This document shows positions 18,544 through 27,626 of a stretch of 64,000 nt of DNA, one piece after another (position 1 is the first letter of the stretch; the number at the start of each line of letters is the position of its first letter). The DNA is from Pseudazoarcus sp963975885. Its GTDB lineage: Bacteria > Pseudomonadota > Gammaproteobacteria > Burkholderiales > Rhodocyclaceae. The notes under the pieces were generated by a model, which saw only the letters and a list, made by a program, of their open reading frames with translations, made no database searches and was not told the origin of the DNA. The position numbers and the translations under genes are program-made. The stretch spans positions 1-64,000 of the forward strand of contig CAXBIS010000012.1 in NCBI GenBank assembly GCA_963975885.1, read 5' to 3'.

Positions 18544-18589
18544 GAAGCGAATTTCCTGACGATGTGCCGAGCCCGGCGGGCCGGCGATA

Positions 18590-19087
18590 TTACTGCAAAC
18601 GACCGGATGCGACGATTTCGCGGATGACGCGCACGGTGTCGATGTCGGACTCGTGGTAGGCCGAACGCACGAACTGCGCAATCATGTCCGGTCCGCCATC
18701 GCCTTCCTCTTCGAGCGTAGTCGCGTACATGAAGCGCAGCACCAGCTGTTCAGGCACGGGTTCCTCGATGCGGATGGTCAGCGTCCCGCCTGCATGTTCG
18801 GCCGTCTTTTGAGCCTCGAAGGTCACCGACTCCATCGGGACCAGGGTGACCCGATCACGGATCCTGAGCTCGCCGAAGACAAGTTCGCGCAGCAGTTCGT
18901 CGCCCTGACGATCGAGCACCAGACAGGCTTCAAGCCCAGGCAGGAAAGGGCCCGGATTCTCGACCCTGCACAGCAGGCCGAACCACAGTTCCTCACGTGA
19001 CATGTCCTCCACCATCGGGTTGTCGGGCTCGTTGACGATCACGACATGTTCGAACTTCACGACCTTCTCCACCTTTGACGCCGACAC
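18590..19087 (-). CDS. SRPBCC family protein (AtaL-like, DUF1857)
   Basis: A 165-residue START/SRPBCC-fold protein with FEHVVIVNEPDNP, MSREELWFGLLCRVENPGPFLPGLE and LRRELVFGEL-type strands characteristic of the AtaL/DUF1857 group. Members are small cytoplasmic lipid- or hydrophobe-binding proteins without established function. It lies 46 bp upstream of rdgC on the same strand and may share its transcript. Confidence 0.78.
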   Translation of the reverse strand: MSASKVEKVVKFEHVVIVNEPDNPMVEDMSREELWFGLLCRVENPGPFLPGLEACLVLDRQGDELLRELVFGELRIRDRVTLVPMESVTFEAQKTAEHAGGTLTIRIEEPVPEQLVLRFMYATTLEEEGDGGPDMIAQFVRSAYHESDIDTVRVIREIVASGRLQ

Positions 19088-19421
19088 AGTCTAACGCGGT
19101 TCTCGCATCGTCCAACCCCCCTGAAATCCTGCGATCTGGCCGGATGCCTGTTCCTTTGTGTACTTCTCTTTAAATAGAAAACCTCTTTAATAATGCTCAC
19201 GCAAAATCTGTGGAGAACCCGGTTTTTTGCTGCTTGACCCGGTGCTTGGCCTATGGACGGATGCGGGGGCAAACGGGTCCGCTGGTTGGGGGTCTGTTGT
19301 GGAGCAAAAGGGCAGATCCGGATTTGACCCCTGTTGTCCACAATCGCCGAACAGCTTGTGCGCCCACCTGTCCCTATCAATAAGGCGCGCAATGTGTGGT
19401 GTCCGCGATACACTCCGGCGC
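19088..19421. other. Divergent intergenic region, 334 bp
   Basis: The region lies between the SRPBCC gene and the pseudouridine synthase. It holds a relatively A/T-rich stretch near 19160-19215 that could carry the divergent promoters. I see no gene or RNA structure that I can support; frames extending the synthase upstream to 19227 look non-coding. Confidence 0.4.
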
Positions 19422-20150
19422 ATGAAAATCGAACGCTTGTTGCAATCGCAGGGATTCGGAACCCGTCGGGAGTGCCGTTCCATGCTGCGTGCTGGCCTGG
19501 TCGAGATCGACGGGCAGATTGTCGAAGACCCGTTCGCCGAGGTCGAGGCGCAGGGTCTGGCGTTTGTCGTCGACGGTGAACATTGGCAGTACCGCGAGCG
19601 TGCCTGTCTGATGCTGCACAAGCCGCTAGGCTACGAATGCTCGCGCGATTCAAGGCATCACCGCTCGGTCTTCGAGCTGTTGCCGCCGCAACTGGCGGGG
19701 CGGGGCGTGCAGCCTGTGGGTCGGCTCGATGTCGACACCACCGGCTTGCTCTTGCTCTCGGACGACGGCGCCTTCATTCATGCCTGGAGTTCCGGGAAGC
19801 GGCGCATTCCAAAACGCTACGAAGTCGTCGCGCGTCATCCGGTCGACGATTCGATGGTCGCATCCTTGCTCGATGGCGTGCTTTTGCGTGACGAACGCAC
19901 ACCCCTGCGCGCAGCTGCGTGTGAGCGTACGGGCGAATGCACGCTCGATGTCGTCGTGACCGAGGGTAAATACCATCAGGTGCGACGCATGATCGCAGCC
20001 GCCGGCAATCGTGTCGAAGCGCTGCATCGTCGAGCGGTCGGAGGCCTCGAATTGCCGACCGATCTGCCAGTCGGGGAGTGGCGCTGGCTGTCCGACGCGG
20101 ATCTGGAGCGCTTGGGCGATTTCGTGCCCCCTGCCATGCAGAATGGATGA
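19422..20150 (+). CDS. rsuA: RsuA-family 16S rRNA pseudouridine synthase
   Basis: A 242-residue enzyme starting at the ATG at 19422. An S4 RNA-binding domain (MKIERLLQSQGFGTRRECRSML ... VEIDGQIV) is followed by the catalytic domain with the GRLDVDTTGLLLLSDDG motif, whose Asp is the nucleophile (about residue 103), and the C-terminal EGKYHQVRRMIAAAGNRVEALHR signature. RsuA converts U516 in 16S rRNA; the related RluE and RluF have slightly different signatures, so the exact uridine is inferred. Confidence 0.85.
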   Translation: MKIERLLQSQGFGTRRECRSMLRAGLVEIDGQIVEDPFAEVEAQGLAFVVDGEHWQYRERACLMLHKPLGYECSRDSRHHRSVFELLPPQLAGRGVQPVGRLDVDTTGLLLLSDDGAFIHAWSSGKRRIPKRYEVVARHPVDDSMVASLLDGVLLRDERTPLRAAACERTGECTLDVVVTEGKYHQVRRMIAAAGNRVEALHRRAVGGLELPTDLPVGEWRWLSDADLERLGDFVPPAMQNG

Positions 20151-20349
20151 AGCGCCCCGTTTTCGGGCAGTTCGCAAACTGTGGACAAAGATGTTGACTT
20201 CGTCGGTTCGTTGAAACACACGCGGGCGTAGCGGCCTTTCGGCGTGTTTTGCGTATTACTTTCGTCAGGCATGAATTCATTGCTTCTCCTCCATGAAATC
20301 CTTGTCTACAAAGGATTTTTGACTTGATCCCGGATTGTTCGCGGACTTC

Positions 20350-21513
20350 ATGAGCGAATCGATTTCCCGTGCCTGTCGCCGCTGGGTGATCTTCTGCAGT
20401 GTTGTGGATAACTTCGGGGATATCGGCGTGTGTTGGCGGCTTTCGCGCACTCTTGCAGTGCATCATCGCCAACAGGTCGAACTACGGGTAGATGACTGGG
20501 CAGCGTTGCACAGACTGTGTCCGCGAGTTCCTGCTCGGCCTTTGCCGTGCAACATCGATGGCGTCGATTTGATCCCCTGGACACCGATGGCGGTGCACGA
20601 CGAGATCGATGCCGATATCGTCATCGAGGCATTTGCGTTCGATCTGCCCGAGATCGTGCTGCAGGCCATGGCGCGCAGACACCCTGCGCCGATCTGGATC
20701 AACCTCGAATACCTGAGCGCACAGGACTGGGTCGAAGGCTGTCACCGCATGTGCTCGCCGCATGCACGCCTGCCGCTGATCAAGCATTTCTTCTTTCCGG
20801 GTTTCACGCCGCGTACCGGTGGTCTGCTGCGCGAACCCGGACTGTTCGAGGCCCGCGACGCACTGGTCGGCGACCGCCTTGCCTGTCGCGCGGAGCTGGC
20901 CAGTCGTACCGGCATCGAACTGGGGGACGAGGTACTGGCGATTTCGATGTTCTGTTATGAACAGGCGCCGCTACCGGTGTTGCTGGAAACCTGGGCGAAC
21001 GGGGATCGACCGGTGGCACTGCTGGTTCCGCACGGTTGTGCCACGGACGTACTTGCGAACCATTTCGGGGTGGATCCTGGCGTACCGGGGAGTCGTCATC
21101 GAGATCGTGCCCTGCAGCTTGTCGTGCTCCCGTTTACCGATCAGGACACGTACGACCGGCTGCTGTGGGCCTGCGACCTGAACTTCGTGCGCGGCGAGGA
21201 CTCCTTCGTGCGTGCTCAATGGGCCGCACGCCCGTTCGTGTGGCAGGTCTACCCTCAGCACGAGGATGCACACCGCGACAAGCTCGAGGCCTTCTTCGAT
21301 CAGTTCCTGCCCGGCCTGGACGAGGCTGCAAGCGAGGCACTGGCGACCTTCTGGCGTGCCTGGAACGGTTTCGGCGATCCAGCCGCGTCCTGGCCGGAGT
21401 TCGCTGCGTACCTTCACGCCTTGCAGACCCACGGTCGGGTGTGGGCCGAGCGTCAGGCCGCACTGCCCGATCTGGCGTCGGCCCTGGTTGATTTTTGTGA
21501 AAAAGGCGTATAA
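20350..21513 (+). CDS. earP: EF-P arginine rhamnosyltransferase EarP
   Basis: A 387-residue GT-B glycosyltransferase from the ATG at 20350 (a TTG at 20335 would add five residues). The diagnostic DNFGDIGVCWRLSR motif is near the N-terminus, with the catalytic Asp residues. ICVRSA-like linkers, WVEGCHRMCSPH, and the C-terminal RGEDSFVRAQWAARPFVWQVYPQHEDAH (dTDP-rhamnose site) are all conserved in EarP. The enzyme transfers rhamnose from dTDP-rhamnose to Arg32 of EF-P. The efp gene follows directly, its usual partner. Confidence 0.95.
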   Translation: MSESISRACRRWVIFCSVVDNFGDIGVCWRLSRTLAVHHRQQVELRVDDWAALHRLCPRVPARPLPCNIDGVDLIPWTPMAVHDEIDADIVIEAFAFDLPEIVLQAMARRHPAPIWINLEYLSAQDWVEGCHRMCSPHARLPLIKHFFFPGFTPRTGGLLREPGLFEARDALVGDRLACRAELASRTGIELGDEVLAISMFCYEQAPLPVLLETWANGDRPVALLVPHGCATDVLANHFGVDPGVPGSRHRDRALQLVVLPFTDQDTYDRLLWACDLNFVRGEDSFVRAQWAARPFVWQVYPQHEDAHRDKLEAFFDQFLPGLDEAASEALATFWRAWNGFGDPAASWPEFAAYLHALQTHGRVWAERQAALPDLASALVDFCEKGV

Positions 21514-21514
21514 T
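21488..21514 (+). promoter_or_regulatory. Likely promoter for efp
   Basis: A perfect TATAAT lies at 21509-21514 with TTGATT 15 bp upstream (21488-21493), inside the last codons of earP and about 80 bp before the efp start. The spacer is shorter than the ideal 17 bp. It would give efp its own strong transcription. Confidence 0.45.
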
Positions 21515-21594
21515 CAGCGGTTTTTCAAAATTCGCGGGCCGCATCCGGCACGATCGGCGACACCGCGCTCGCAACCGTCAGGAATCTCGCAAGC

Positions 21595-22152
21595 ATGAAA
21601 ACCGCACAGGAACTTCGTTCGGGCAACGTCATCATGGTCGGAACCGACCCGCTGGTCGTTCAGAAGAGCGAGTACAACAAGTCCGGCCGCAACTCCGCGG
21701 TCGTGAAGATGAAGCTCAAGAACCTGCTCAACGGTGCCGCTTCGGAATCGGTCTACAAGGCCGACGACAAGTTCGACGTGGTCGTGCTCGAGCGCAGGGA
21801 AGTCTCCTATTCGTACTTTGCGGATCCGATGTACGTCTTCATGGACGAGGAATTCCATCAGTACGAGGTCGAAGCCGACAACATGACCGACGCGCTCAAG
21901 TACCTCGAGGATGGCTTGCAGTGCGAGGTCGTCTTCTACAACGGCAAGGCGATCTCGGTTGACCTGCCGACCTCGGTCGTGCGCGAGGTCACCTACACCG
22001 AGCCTGCCGTCAAGGGCGATACCTCGGGCAAGGTGCTCAAGCCTGCGACGATCGGGACCGGTTTCGAACTGATGGTGCCGGCCTTCGTCGAGATCGGCGA
22101 CAAGATCGAGATCGACACCCGCACCGACGAATACCGCAACCGCGTCAAGTAA
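21595..22152 (+). CDS. efp: Elongation factor P
   Basis: A 185-residue three-domain translation factor that relieves ribosome stalling at polyproline. The modification loop reads YNKSGRNSAVVKMK, placing Arg at position 32, the residue rhamnosylated by EarP; lysine-type EF-Ps carry Lys there. The C-terminal IGDKIEIDTRTDEYRNRVK is the standard EF-P ending. It lies directly downstream of earP and ends before a clear terminator. Confidence 0.97.
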   Translation: MKTAQELRSGNVIMVGTDPLVVQKSEYNKSGRNSAVVKMKLKNLLNGAASESVYKADDKFDVVVLERREVSYSYFADPMYVFMDEEFHQYEVEADNMTDALKYLEDGLQCEVVFYNGKAISVDLPTSVVREVTYTEPAVKGDTSGKVLKPATIGTGFELMVPAFVEIGDKIEIDTRTDEYRNRVK

Positions 22153-22188
22153 GTACGGTGCCGGACGACCGGCTCGATGCGAACGAAT

Positions 22189-22212
22189 GCCCGCGCCTGC
22201 GCGGGCTTTTTC
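22189..22212 (+). terminator. Rho-independent terminator of efp
   Basis: The perfect 8-bp inverted repeat gcccgcgc / gcgcgggc is followed by TTTTT, 37 bp after the efp stop. Confidence 0.9.
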
Positions 22213-22350
22213 GTATCCGGGACGGCAAATTTGGGCCGATTTGTTGGTTTGATGCAACGAGATGTTGCATTTTGGCTAGTCCGGCTTGCTTTTTTTAACT
22301 AAAGGCATAGGTTCGGGGTTGTGTCGAACCGATTTTCAAGGAAAGCAGGA

Positions 22351-22728
22351 ATGAACAGGGTCGCGGCCCTCATGGCCGTCTCGTGGGTCTTTCTGGTGGC
22401 CGGGTGCAGTCCCGAGCGGCCGATGTCGGATGTGGCCCGAAGTTCAACTGCCGATGGCGCACAGCGGCCCGCGTCTGCCACGCCTGCCGAAGAGCTTGCC
22501 GCCGATGCCATCGCCCGCAACGCCGCTGGCGAAGTGCGCGACGCCAAGGAAGCCGCCGAGGATGCGGCCCGCCGCATCCTCGATGCCACGGTTTCGGCGG
22601 CTGCGCGCCTGCGCGAGGCCGGTCGCGGAGCGGCAGAGGCCGTCGGTCTTGCCGAAGATCGCGACAAGGTGGCTGACGCCGCGCCGGTCGATCCAGATGC
22701 GGGTATGGGCGCCGCGGCGCGCAACTGA
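22351..22728 (+). CDS. Alanine-rich lipoprotein
   Basis: A 125-residue protein from the ATG at 22351, which has an AAGGA-type ribosome site (a GTG at 22321 is less likely). The signal MNRVAALMAVSWVFLVAGC ends in a lipobox (LVAGC), so it should be lipid-anchored. The mature part is a long charged Ala/Glu/Arg helix (EELAADAIARNAAGEVRDAK...), probably a coiled coil. It lies 31 bp upstream of the DUF697 gene, leading the GTPase cassette, but a functional link is only inferred. Confidence 0.7.
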   Translation: MNRVAALMAVSWVFLVAGCSPERPMSDVARSSTADGAQRPASATPAEELAADAIARNAAGEVRDAKEAAEDAARRILDATVSAAARLREAGRGAAEAVGLAEDRDKVADAAPVDPDAGMGAAARN

Positions 22729-22759
22729 TCCTTTTGGGTCAATACACGATCACCTCTCC

Positions 22760-23365
22760 GTGAAGTTTCCCAAGATCGAATGGGCGGCCTACCGTGATCG
22801 CCTGCTGGGCGCATTGTTCGATGCGCCGGCCGACGACGGTGTGCCACCGTCTGCACCGCCCGTTTCCGGCCAGCGTTCAACCTCAGTTCCGACGACCGCA
22901 GAACGTGCCGAGCTCGACCGCGAGATCGAGCGCGTGCTGGTCGCGCGCTCGAAAGCGGCGGCCGGTCTTGGCGCCCTGCCGGTGGTCGACATTGTCGCTG
23001 TCACCGGACTGCAGGCACGCATGCTGCGCGAAATCGCCCACCTCTACGCCGTGCGCTGGACGCCGGACACCGCGCGCGATCTGCTCGGGCGGCTGGGTCC
23101 GGGGATCGCTGGTGGCATGCTGGGGCAGACGCTGGGGCGCAGTGCGCTCAAATTCGTGCCGCTGGTGGGGCAGAGTGTGGGCGCGGCCTGGAGTGCGCGC
23201 TCGGCCACCGTGTCGACCTATGCACTGGGACGCGCGGCCGACTGGTACCTGTCCAGGCGGGCACGGGGCGAGGCGATCGATACCGCCGAGCTGCGCAGCA
23301 TTCACCGTGCCGCCGGCCTTCGCGCCCGCGAGCTGTTTTCCGGAGACGGCGGATCCCCGCCCTGA
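22760..23365 (+). CDS. DUF697-domain protein without a GTPase domain
   Basis: A 201-residue protein starting at a GTG (22760, MKFPKIEWAAYRDRL). The C-terminal two thirds (GLGALPVVDIVAVTGLQARML, then a glycine-rich membrane-associating stretch GPGIAGGMLGQTLGRSALKFVPLVGQSVGAAW and STYALGRAADWYL) align well with the C-terminal DUF697 region of the GTPase encoded next. It looks like a paralogue of that protein that lacks the G domain. The function is unknown; DUF697 regions tend to accompany Era/Ras-like GTPases and membranes. Confidence 0.75.
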   Translation: MKFPKIEWAAYRDRLLGALFDAPADDGVPPSAPPVSGQRSTSVPTTAERAELDREIERVLVARSKAAAGLGALPVVDIVAVTGLQARMLREIAHLYAVRWTPDTARDLLGRLGPGIAGGMLGQTLGRSALKFVPLVGQSVGAAWSARSATVSTYALGRAADWYLSRRARGEAIDTAELRSIHRAAGLRARELFSGDGGSPP

Positions 23366-23457
23366 CCCGCGCAGCCGGTTGCCGCATGTGCCTGGTCCGT
23401 GCCGGTTCGACAGTGTTGCTACACTGATCCCTTCGGCATTTCTCGCCTCCTCTGGTC

Positions 23458-24693
23458 GTGACGATGGCTTTCCGGGATCTGAAGAACTGGGCGGTTTACG
23501 CAAGGCGGCTGAAATCGGCCTTGCTCGACCCGACGGTCGATGAGGCCGAACTGGAAGAATCCCTTCGGCAGGCGCGTGAGCGCGCTCCAGTACCGGTGCT
23601 GTGGCTGTTGGGCAAGACCCAGGCGGGCAAGACTTCCATCATCCGTGCGCTGACCGGCAGCGACCGCGCCGAGATCGGCAACGGATTCCAGCCGTGCACG
23701 CGCACCGCGCGCTTTTACGACCATCCCGCTGCCGCTCCTGTAGTGCGTTTTCTCGATACCCGTGGTCTGGGCGAACTTGCCTACGATCCGGAAGAGGACA
23801 TCCGCTACTGCGAGTCGCACGCCAACCTGGTGTTGGCGGTGATGAAGATCGCCGACTTCGATCAGCAGGCGGTTGTCGACGTTCTGCGCGCGGTGCGCCA
23901 GCGGCACCCGGACTGGCCGGTTCTGCTGGTACTCACGGGTTTGCACGAGCTCTACGTGCCAGGGGGCGAGCATGTCCTGCCCTATCCCTACGACGATGAA
24001 TCGAGAATCGGCGCGCTGCCCGATGACTTGCAGCGCGCACTCGTTCGACAACGCGAGGTACTCGCCGCGCTCGATGGTCGCGGGGCGCTTGCCTGGGTTG
24101 CGGTCGATCTGACCCAGCCCGACGACGGATTCACACCGCAAAACTACGGCATCGAGGCCTTGTGGCGCGCGATCGAAGACGTTTCCGCGCTGGGGCTGGA
24201 ACGCCAGTTGCGCGGTGACGAGAGCGTGCGTGACGTGTACGCACGTACCGCACACCAGCACATCGTGGGCCACGCGGCGACGGCGGCAGCCCTGGGGGCC
24301 TTGCCCGTCGTCGATCTGATGGCCGTCTCGGGCGTACAGGCCAAGCTTCTGCATGCGCTGTCGAATCTCTATGGCCAGTCCTGGGATCGACGCACGACGA
24401 CCGAGTTCGTCAGCCTGCTCGGCGCCAGCGTGGCGACCGGGCTGGTTGCCCGCATGGTCGGCAAGAGTGTGGTGAAGTTGATTCCCGGTTTCGGCCAGAG
24501 CGTGGGCGCGGTGTGGGGCGCGAGCACCAGTGGGGCAGCCACCTACGCGCTGGGCAAGGCGGCGGTGTATTTCTTCTCGGAGCGCAACGCGGGGGCCAGG
24601 GTCGACGCCCGGGCCTTGCGCAAGGTCTATGCCGAGGCCCTCGACAGCGGTGCGGCGATGCTGCGCGAGCGTTTCGGTCGAGCGCGCAAATGA
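23458..24693 (+). CDS. Era/Ras-like GTPase with C-terminal DUF697
   Basis: A 411-residue protein starting at GTG 23458 or ATG 23464. The G1 motif is GKTQAGKTS (about residues 52-60), and G3 is FLDTRGLGE. The usual NKxD is replaced by a TGLHE-like stretch, so nucleotide specificity may be relaxed. The C-terminal ~130 residues form a DUF697 module (ALPVVDLMAVSGVQAKLL, GKSVVKLIPGFGQSVGAVWGA, YALGKAAVYFFSE) shared with the preceding gene. It ends in a 4-bp overlap with the following GTPase gene, so the two are translationally coupled. Confidence 0.82.
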   Translation: MTMAFRDLKNWAVYARRLKSALLDPTVDEAELEESLRQARERAPVPVLWLLGKTQAGKTSIIRALTGSDRAEIGNGFQPCTRTARFYDHPAAAPVVRFLDTRGLGELAYDPEEDIRYCESHANLVLAVMKIADFDQQAVVDVLRAVRQRHPDWPVLLVLTGLHELYVPGGEHVLPYPYDDESRIGALPDDLQRALVRQREVLAALDGRGALAWVAVDLTQPDDGFTPQNYGIEALWRAIEDVSALGLERQLRGDESVRDVYARTAHQHIVGHAATAAALGALPVVDLMAVSGVQAKLLHALSNLYGQSWDRRTTTEFVSLLGASVATGLVARMVGKSVVKLIPGFGQSVGAVWGASTSGAATYALGKAAVYFFSERNAGARVDARALRKVYAEALDSGAAMLRERFGRARK

Positions 24694-26240
24694 AACTCGC
24701 ACGACTGCTCCGCCGCTTCGATCCCTTGCGTGTCGTGGTGCTGCTGCTGTCCGCGCTGCCGATGCTTGCGGTCGCCGTTCTGGGCATCCTTTGGCTGTGG
24801 CAGAACGACTACTTCCTGTGGTGGCTGGGTGCGATGGTGGCGTGCGCGGCGGCCGCGTACGGGATACAAGTCCTGTTGATCAAACGCCAGCGCAAGCTGC
24901 TGGCGGATGCAGCGACCGAGCCGAACCCGGACTGGCCGCCAACGGCCGACGAAGTCTGGAGCCGTGTCGAAGCCCTGGCCGACGAACTCGATCCCGAGGA
25001 CTGGCCGCTGGACGACGTCGAGCGCTTGCTCGGCCTGGGGCGCCGCACCCTGGACACCGTCGCCGAGGCCTATCACCCCGGCGTGGACAAGCCATTGCTG
25101 GAACTCACGGTGCCGCACATGCTGCTCATCATCGAGCGCGCGAGCGCCGATCTGCGTCGCGACATCGTCGATCACGTGCCCTTCAGCCATCGTCTGGTGA
25201 TTGGCGACATCTTCCGCATGCAGCGCTGGCGCAGATCCGCCGAAAAGGTGTTTCTCGTCTATCGCGCCGGTCGCATGGTAATCAATCCGGTCCACGCGCT
25301 CGTCGGGGAAGCCTGGCGCGGCGTGCGCGATCTGGGCGTGGGCGCGGTCAGCGGCGAACTTCATCGCTGGCTGCTGGGCGCCTTCGTGCGCAAGGTCGGC
25401 TTCTATGCCATCGACCTGTACAGCGGTCGCCTGCCGCTGGACGAGTCGTCCAGCACCGATCAGGTGACCGAGGCTTCACGCAAGGATGACGAGCGCGCAG
25501 CCGAGGGAGCCAAGGCCTCATCCGAGCCACTGCGCATCCTCGTTCTGGGGCGATCGAATGCGGGCAAGTCCAGCCTCATCAACGCACTGTTCGGAACACT
25601 CGCCGCAGCGGCCGACGCACTGCCTGACACCACCGTCGATCTGGTTCCCTACGCGCTCGAGCGCGAGGGGATGACGCGCGCCCTGGTGTTCGATTCACCG
25701 GGTTGTGAAAACGGCCTGTTCGAACAGTCGTCCTTCGTCAAGGCCGCGCGCAGTGCGGATTTCGTGCTGTGGGTCAGTCCCGTCAACCGCCCCGACCGGC
25801 AGCAGGAACTGCAATGCCTGGAACAATTGCGCGCGATCTACGCCAACGACGCGGCGAGACGTCCGCCGCCGATCCTGGCGGTGGCGACCCACATCGACCG
25901 GCTGCGCCCGACCGCCGAGTGGCAACCGCCATATGACCTGGTGGCGGCTGAGACGCCCAAGGCCGTGAACATTCGCGATGCCGTCGCGGCGCTTGCCAGC
26001 GACCTCGCATTCCAGCCCCAGGACGTCGTTCCGGTATGTCTGGCCGAGGGCCGGGTTTACAATGTCGATGATCTGCTCTGGTCCGCGATGCTCGACCGCC
26101 ACGACTCGGCCTTGCGAATCCGCCTGATGCGCTGTGTGGAGGCGCGTCGGCGCGCCGAGAACTGGGGGCTGCTGCGGCGTCAGTTGGTCGGCGCGGGGCG
26201 TTTGTTGTGGCGTCTTTCCGGTCGCGCCGGCAAGAACTGA
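24690..26240 (+). CDS. Membrane-anchored GTPase
   Basis: A 516-residue protein. Two N-terminal transmembrane helices (VVVLLLSALPMLAVAVLGILWLW and YFLWWLGAMVACAAAAYGIQVLLI) are followed by a ~200-residue helical cytoplasmic domain. A dynamin/Era-like G domain comes next, at about residues 275-460: G1 GRSNAGKSSLINALFG, G3 FDSPGCE, and ATHIDR in place of NKxD. The predicted topology puts the G domain at the cytoplasmic face of the inner membrane. Coupled to the DUF697 GTPase, it probably acts in an envelope or membrane-remodelling process; no characterised homologue comes to mind. Confidence 0.82.
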   Translation: MKLARLLRRFDPLRVVVLLLSALPMLAVAVLGILWLWQNDYFLWWLGAMVACAAAAYGIQVLLIKRQRKLLADAATEPNPDWPPTADEVWSRVEALADELDPEDWPLDDVERLLGLGRRTLDTVAEAYHPGVDKPLLELTVPHMLLIIERASADLRRDIVDHVPFSHRLVIGDIFRMQRWRRSAEKVFLVYRAGRMVINPVHALVGEAWRGVRDLGVGAVSGELHRWLLGAFVRKVGFYAIDLYSGRLPLDESSSTDQVTEASRKDDERAAEGAKASSEPLRILVLGRSNAGKSSLINALFGTLAAAADALPDTTVDLVPYALEREGMTRALVFDSPGCENGLFEQSSFVKAARSADFVLWVSPVNRPDRQQELQCLEQLRAIYANDAARRPPPILAVATHIDRLRPTAEWQPPYDLVAAETPKAVNIRDAVAALASDLAFQPQDVVPVCLAEGRVYNVDDLLWSAMLDRHDSALRIRLMRCVEARRRAENWGLLRRQLVGAGRLLWRLSGRAGKN

Positions 26241-26430
26241 GCGATGCGAGTGGGCCACCCCGCCGTCCGAAGGGAAATTCCGGACGGTGTATATTCTGCC
26301 CACATTGCCCGCCATGTCGGCGCGGGCCGTCACCGCCTGAAAAGCGGATCGCGCCGGGCCCGGCGTGCGGACCGATCGAACCCCACGAACCCCTTGCCAC
26401 GCCTGGCCGTGGCCAACCTATGAGGACACC

Positions 26431-27360
26431 ATGAGCACGCTGATCTATTCTCATCCCGCCTGTTTCGAGCATCGTCCCGGCCCCGGGCATCCGGAATCTC
26501 CGGAACGCCTCAAGGCGGTTCTGGGCGCACTGCAGAAGCCGGACTTCGCCGAACTCAAATGGCGCGAGGCGCCGCTGGGCACGCGCGAACAAGTCCTGCT
26601 GGTACATACCGAGGACTACGTAGCCGATGTCGAGGAAGTCTCGCCGCGTCACGGCACGATGCCGCTCGACGGTGGCGACACCGTGATGTCGCCCGGATCG
26701 ATGGAGGCCGTCCTGCGTTGCGTCGGCGCGGCCTGCGCCGGTGTCGACGCGGTCATGAACGGCGAGGCCGACAACGTGTTCTGCGCCACGCGTCCCTGCG
26801 GCCACCACGCCACGCCCAACCGCGCGATGGGCTTCTGCATCTACAACCAGGCCGCGATCGCCGCCGTGCATGCCAAGGAGCATCACATGCTCGAGCGTGT
26901 CGCCGTGATCGACTTCGACGTGCACCACGGCAACGGCACGCAGGACGCCTTCTTCGACGATCCCGCCCTGTTCTACGGCTCCACCCACCAGTCGCCGCTG
27001 TATCCGGGCACCGGTTCGCGCGCCGAAACCGGCGTGGCCAACAACATCGTCAACGTGCCGCTGCCGCCGGGCTGCGACTCGGCCGTGTTCCGCAGCCAGG
27101 TCGAGAGCGAGCTGCTGCCCAAGCTGCGTGCCTTCAATCCGGAGATCATCATCATCTCGGCCGGATTCGACGCGCACACGCTCGACCCGCTCGCCGGGCT
27201 GAACTTCAAGGACGAGGACTACCGCTGGATCACCGAGCAGCTCAAGGAGATCGCCGAGGAGTGCTGCAATGGGCGCATCGTGTCCATCCTCGAGGGCGGC
27301 TACAGCCTGGACGGGCTGGCGAGCAGCACCGAAGTCCACGTGAAGGCCTTGATGAGCTGA
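26431..27360 (+). CDS. Histone-deacetylase family (HDAC/AcuC/Aph-like) zinc hydrolase
   Basis: A 309-residue class II HDAC-fold enzyme from the ATG at 26431. Catalytic marks are CGHHATPNRAMGFC (His pair), DFDVHHGNGTQDAFF (Asp/His zinc ligands), SAGFDAHTLDPLAGL (Asp ligand) and EGGYSLDGLASS. HPESPERLKAV near the N-terminus is typical. Bacterial members deacetylate acetylpolyamines, acetoin-pathway proteins or other N-acetyl substrates; the substrate cannot be fixed. It is a single-gene unit with a strong terminator. Confidence 0.92.
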   Translation: MSTLIYSHPACFEHRPGPGHPESPERLKAVLGALQKPDFAELKWREAPLGTREQVLLVHTEDYVADVEEVSPRHGTMPLDGGDTVMSPGSMEAVLRCVGAACAGVDAVMNGEADNVFCATRPCGHHATPNRAMGFCIYNQAAIAAVHAKEHHMLERVAVIDFDVHHGNGTQDAFFDDPALFYGSTHQSPLYPGTGSRAETGVANNIVNVPLPPGCDSAVFRSQVESELLPKLRAFNPEIIIISAGFDAHTLDPLAGLNFKDEDYRWITEQLKEIAEECCNGRIVSILEGGYSLDGLASSTEVHVKALMS

Positions 27361-27388
27361 TTGCATCGCAACATCAAGCATTGACAAA

Positions 27389-27418
27389 ACGGCCCGGGCT
27401 TGCGCCCGGGCCGTTTTT
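27389..27418 (+). terminator. Rho-independent terminator of the HDAC-like gene
   Basis: The perfect 11-bp stem acggcccgggc / gcccgggccgt with TTGC loop is followed by TTTTT. Confidence 0.93.
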
Positions 27419-27626
27419 ATTTTAATGATTCACATCGTGATCCATCCCTGAAATCGGCCTCTAGATTCATTTATAGGCACATCAGCAGGAATTATGGATT
27501 GCCGAAAGCTATGCATTAAATACCTGTAATTCATTTCACTAATATCGTGCAGCGCAATAGACTGCAGGTGTCGGTGAAACGCCGAAACGCTTTCAACCCT
27601 TCGATCAACCCGAAAAGGAGATTCGC

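Noticed and set aside
19227..19421. N-terminal extension of the pseudouridine synthase frame
   Set aside because: The 65 extra residues are not RsuA-like and lack a ribosome site. The ATG at 19422 gives the standard N-terminus.
27455..27530. Possible OxyR site upstream of ahpC
   Set aside because: I found an ATAG and a CTAT, but their spacing (32 bp) does not fit the OxyR pattern of four 4-mers separated by 7 bp.
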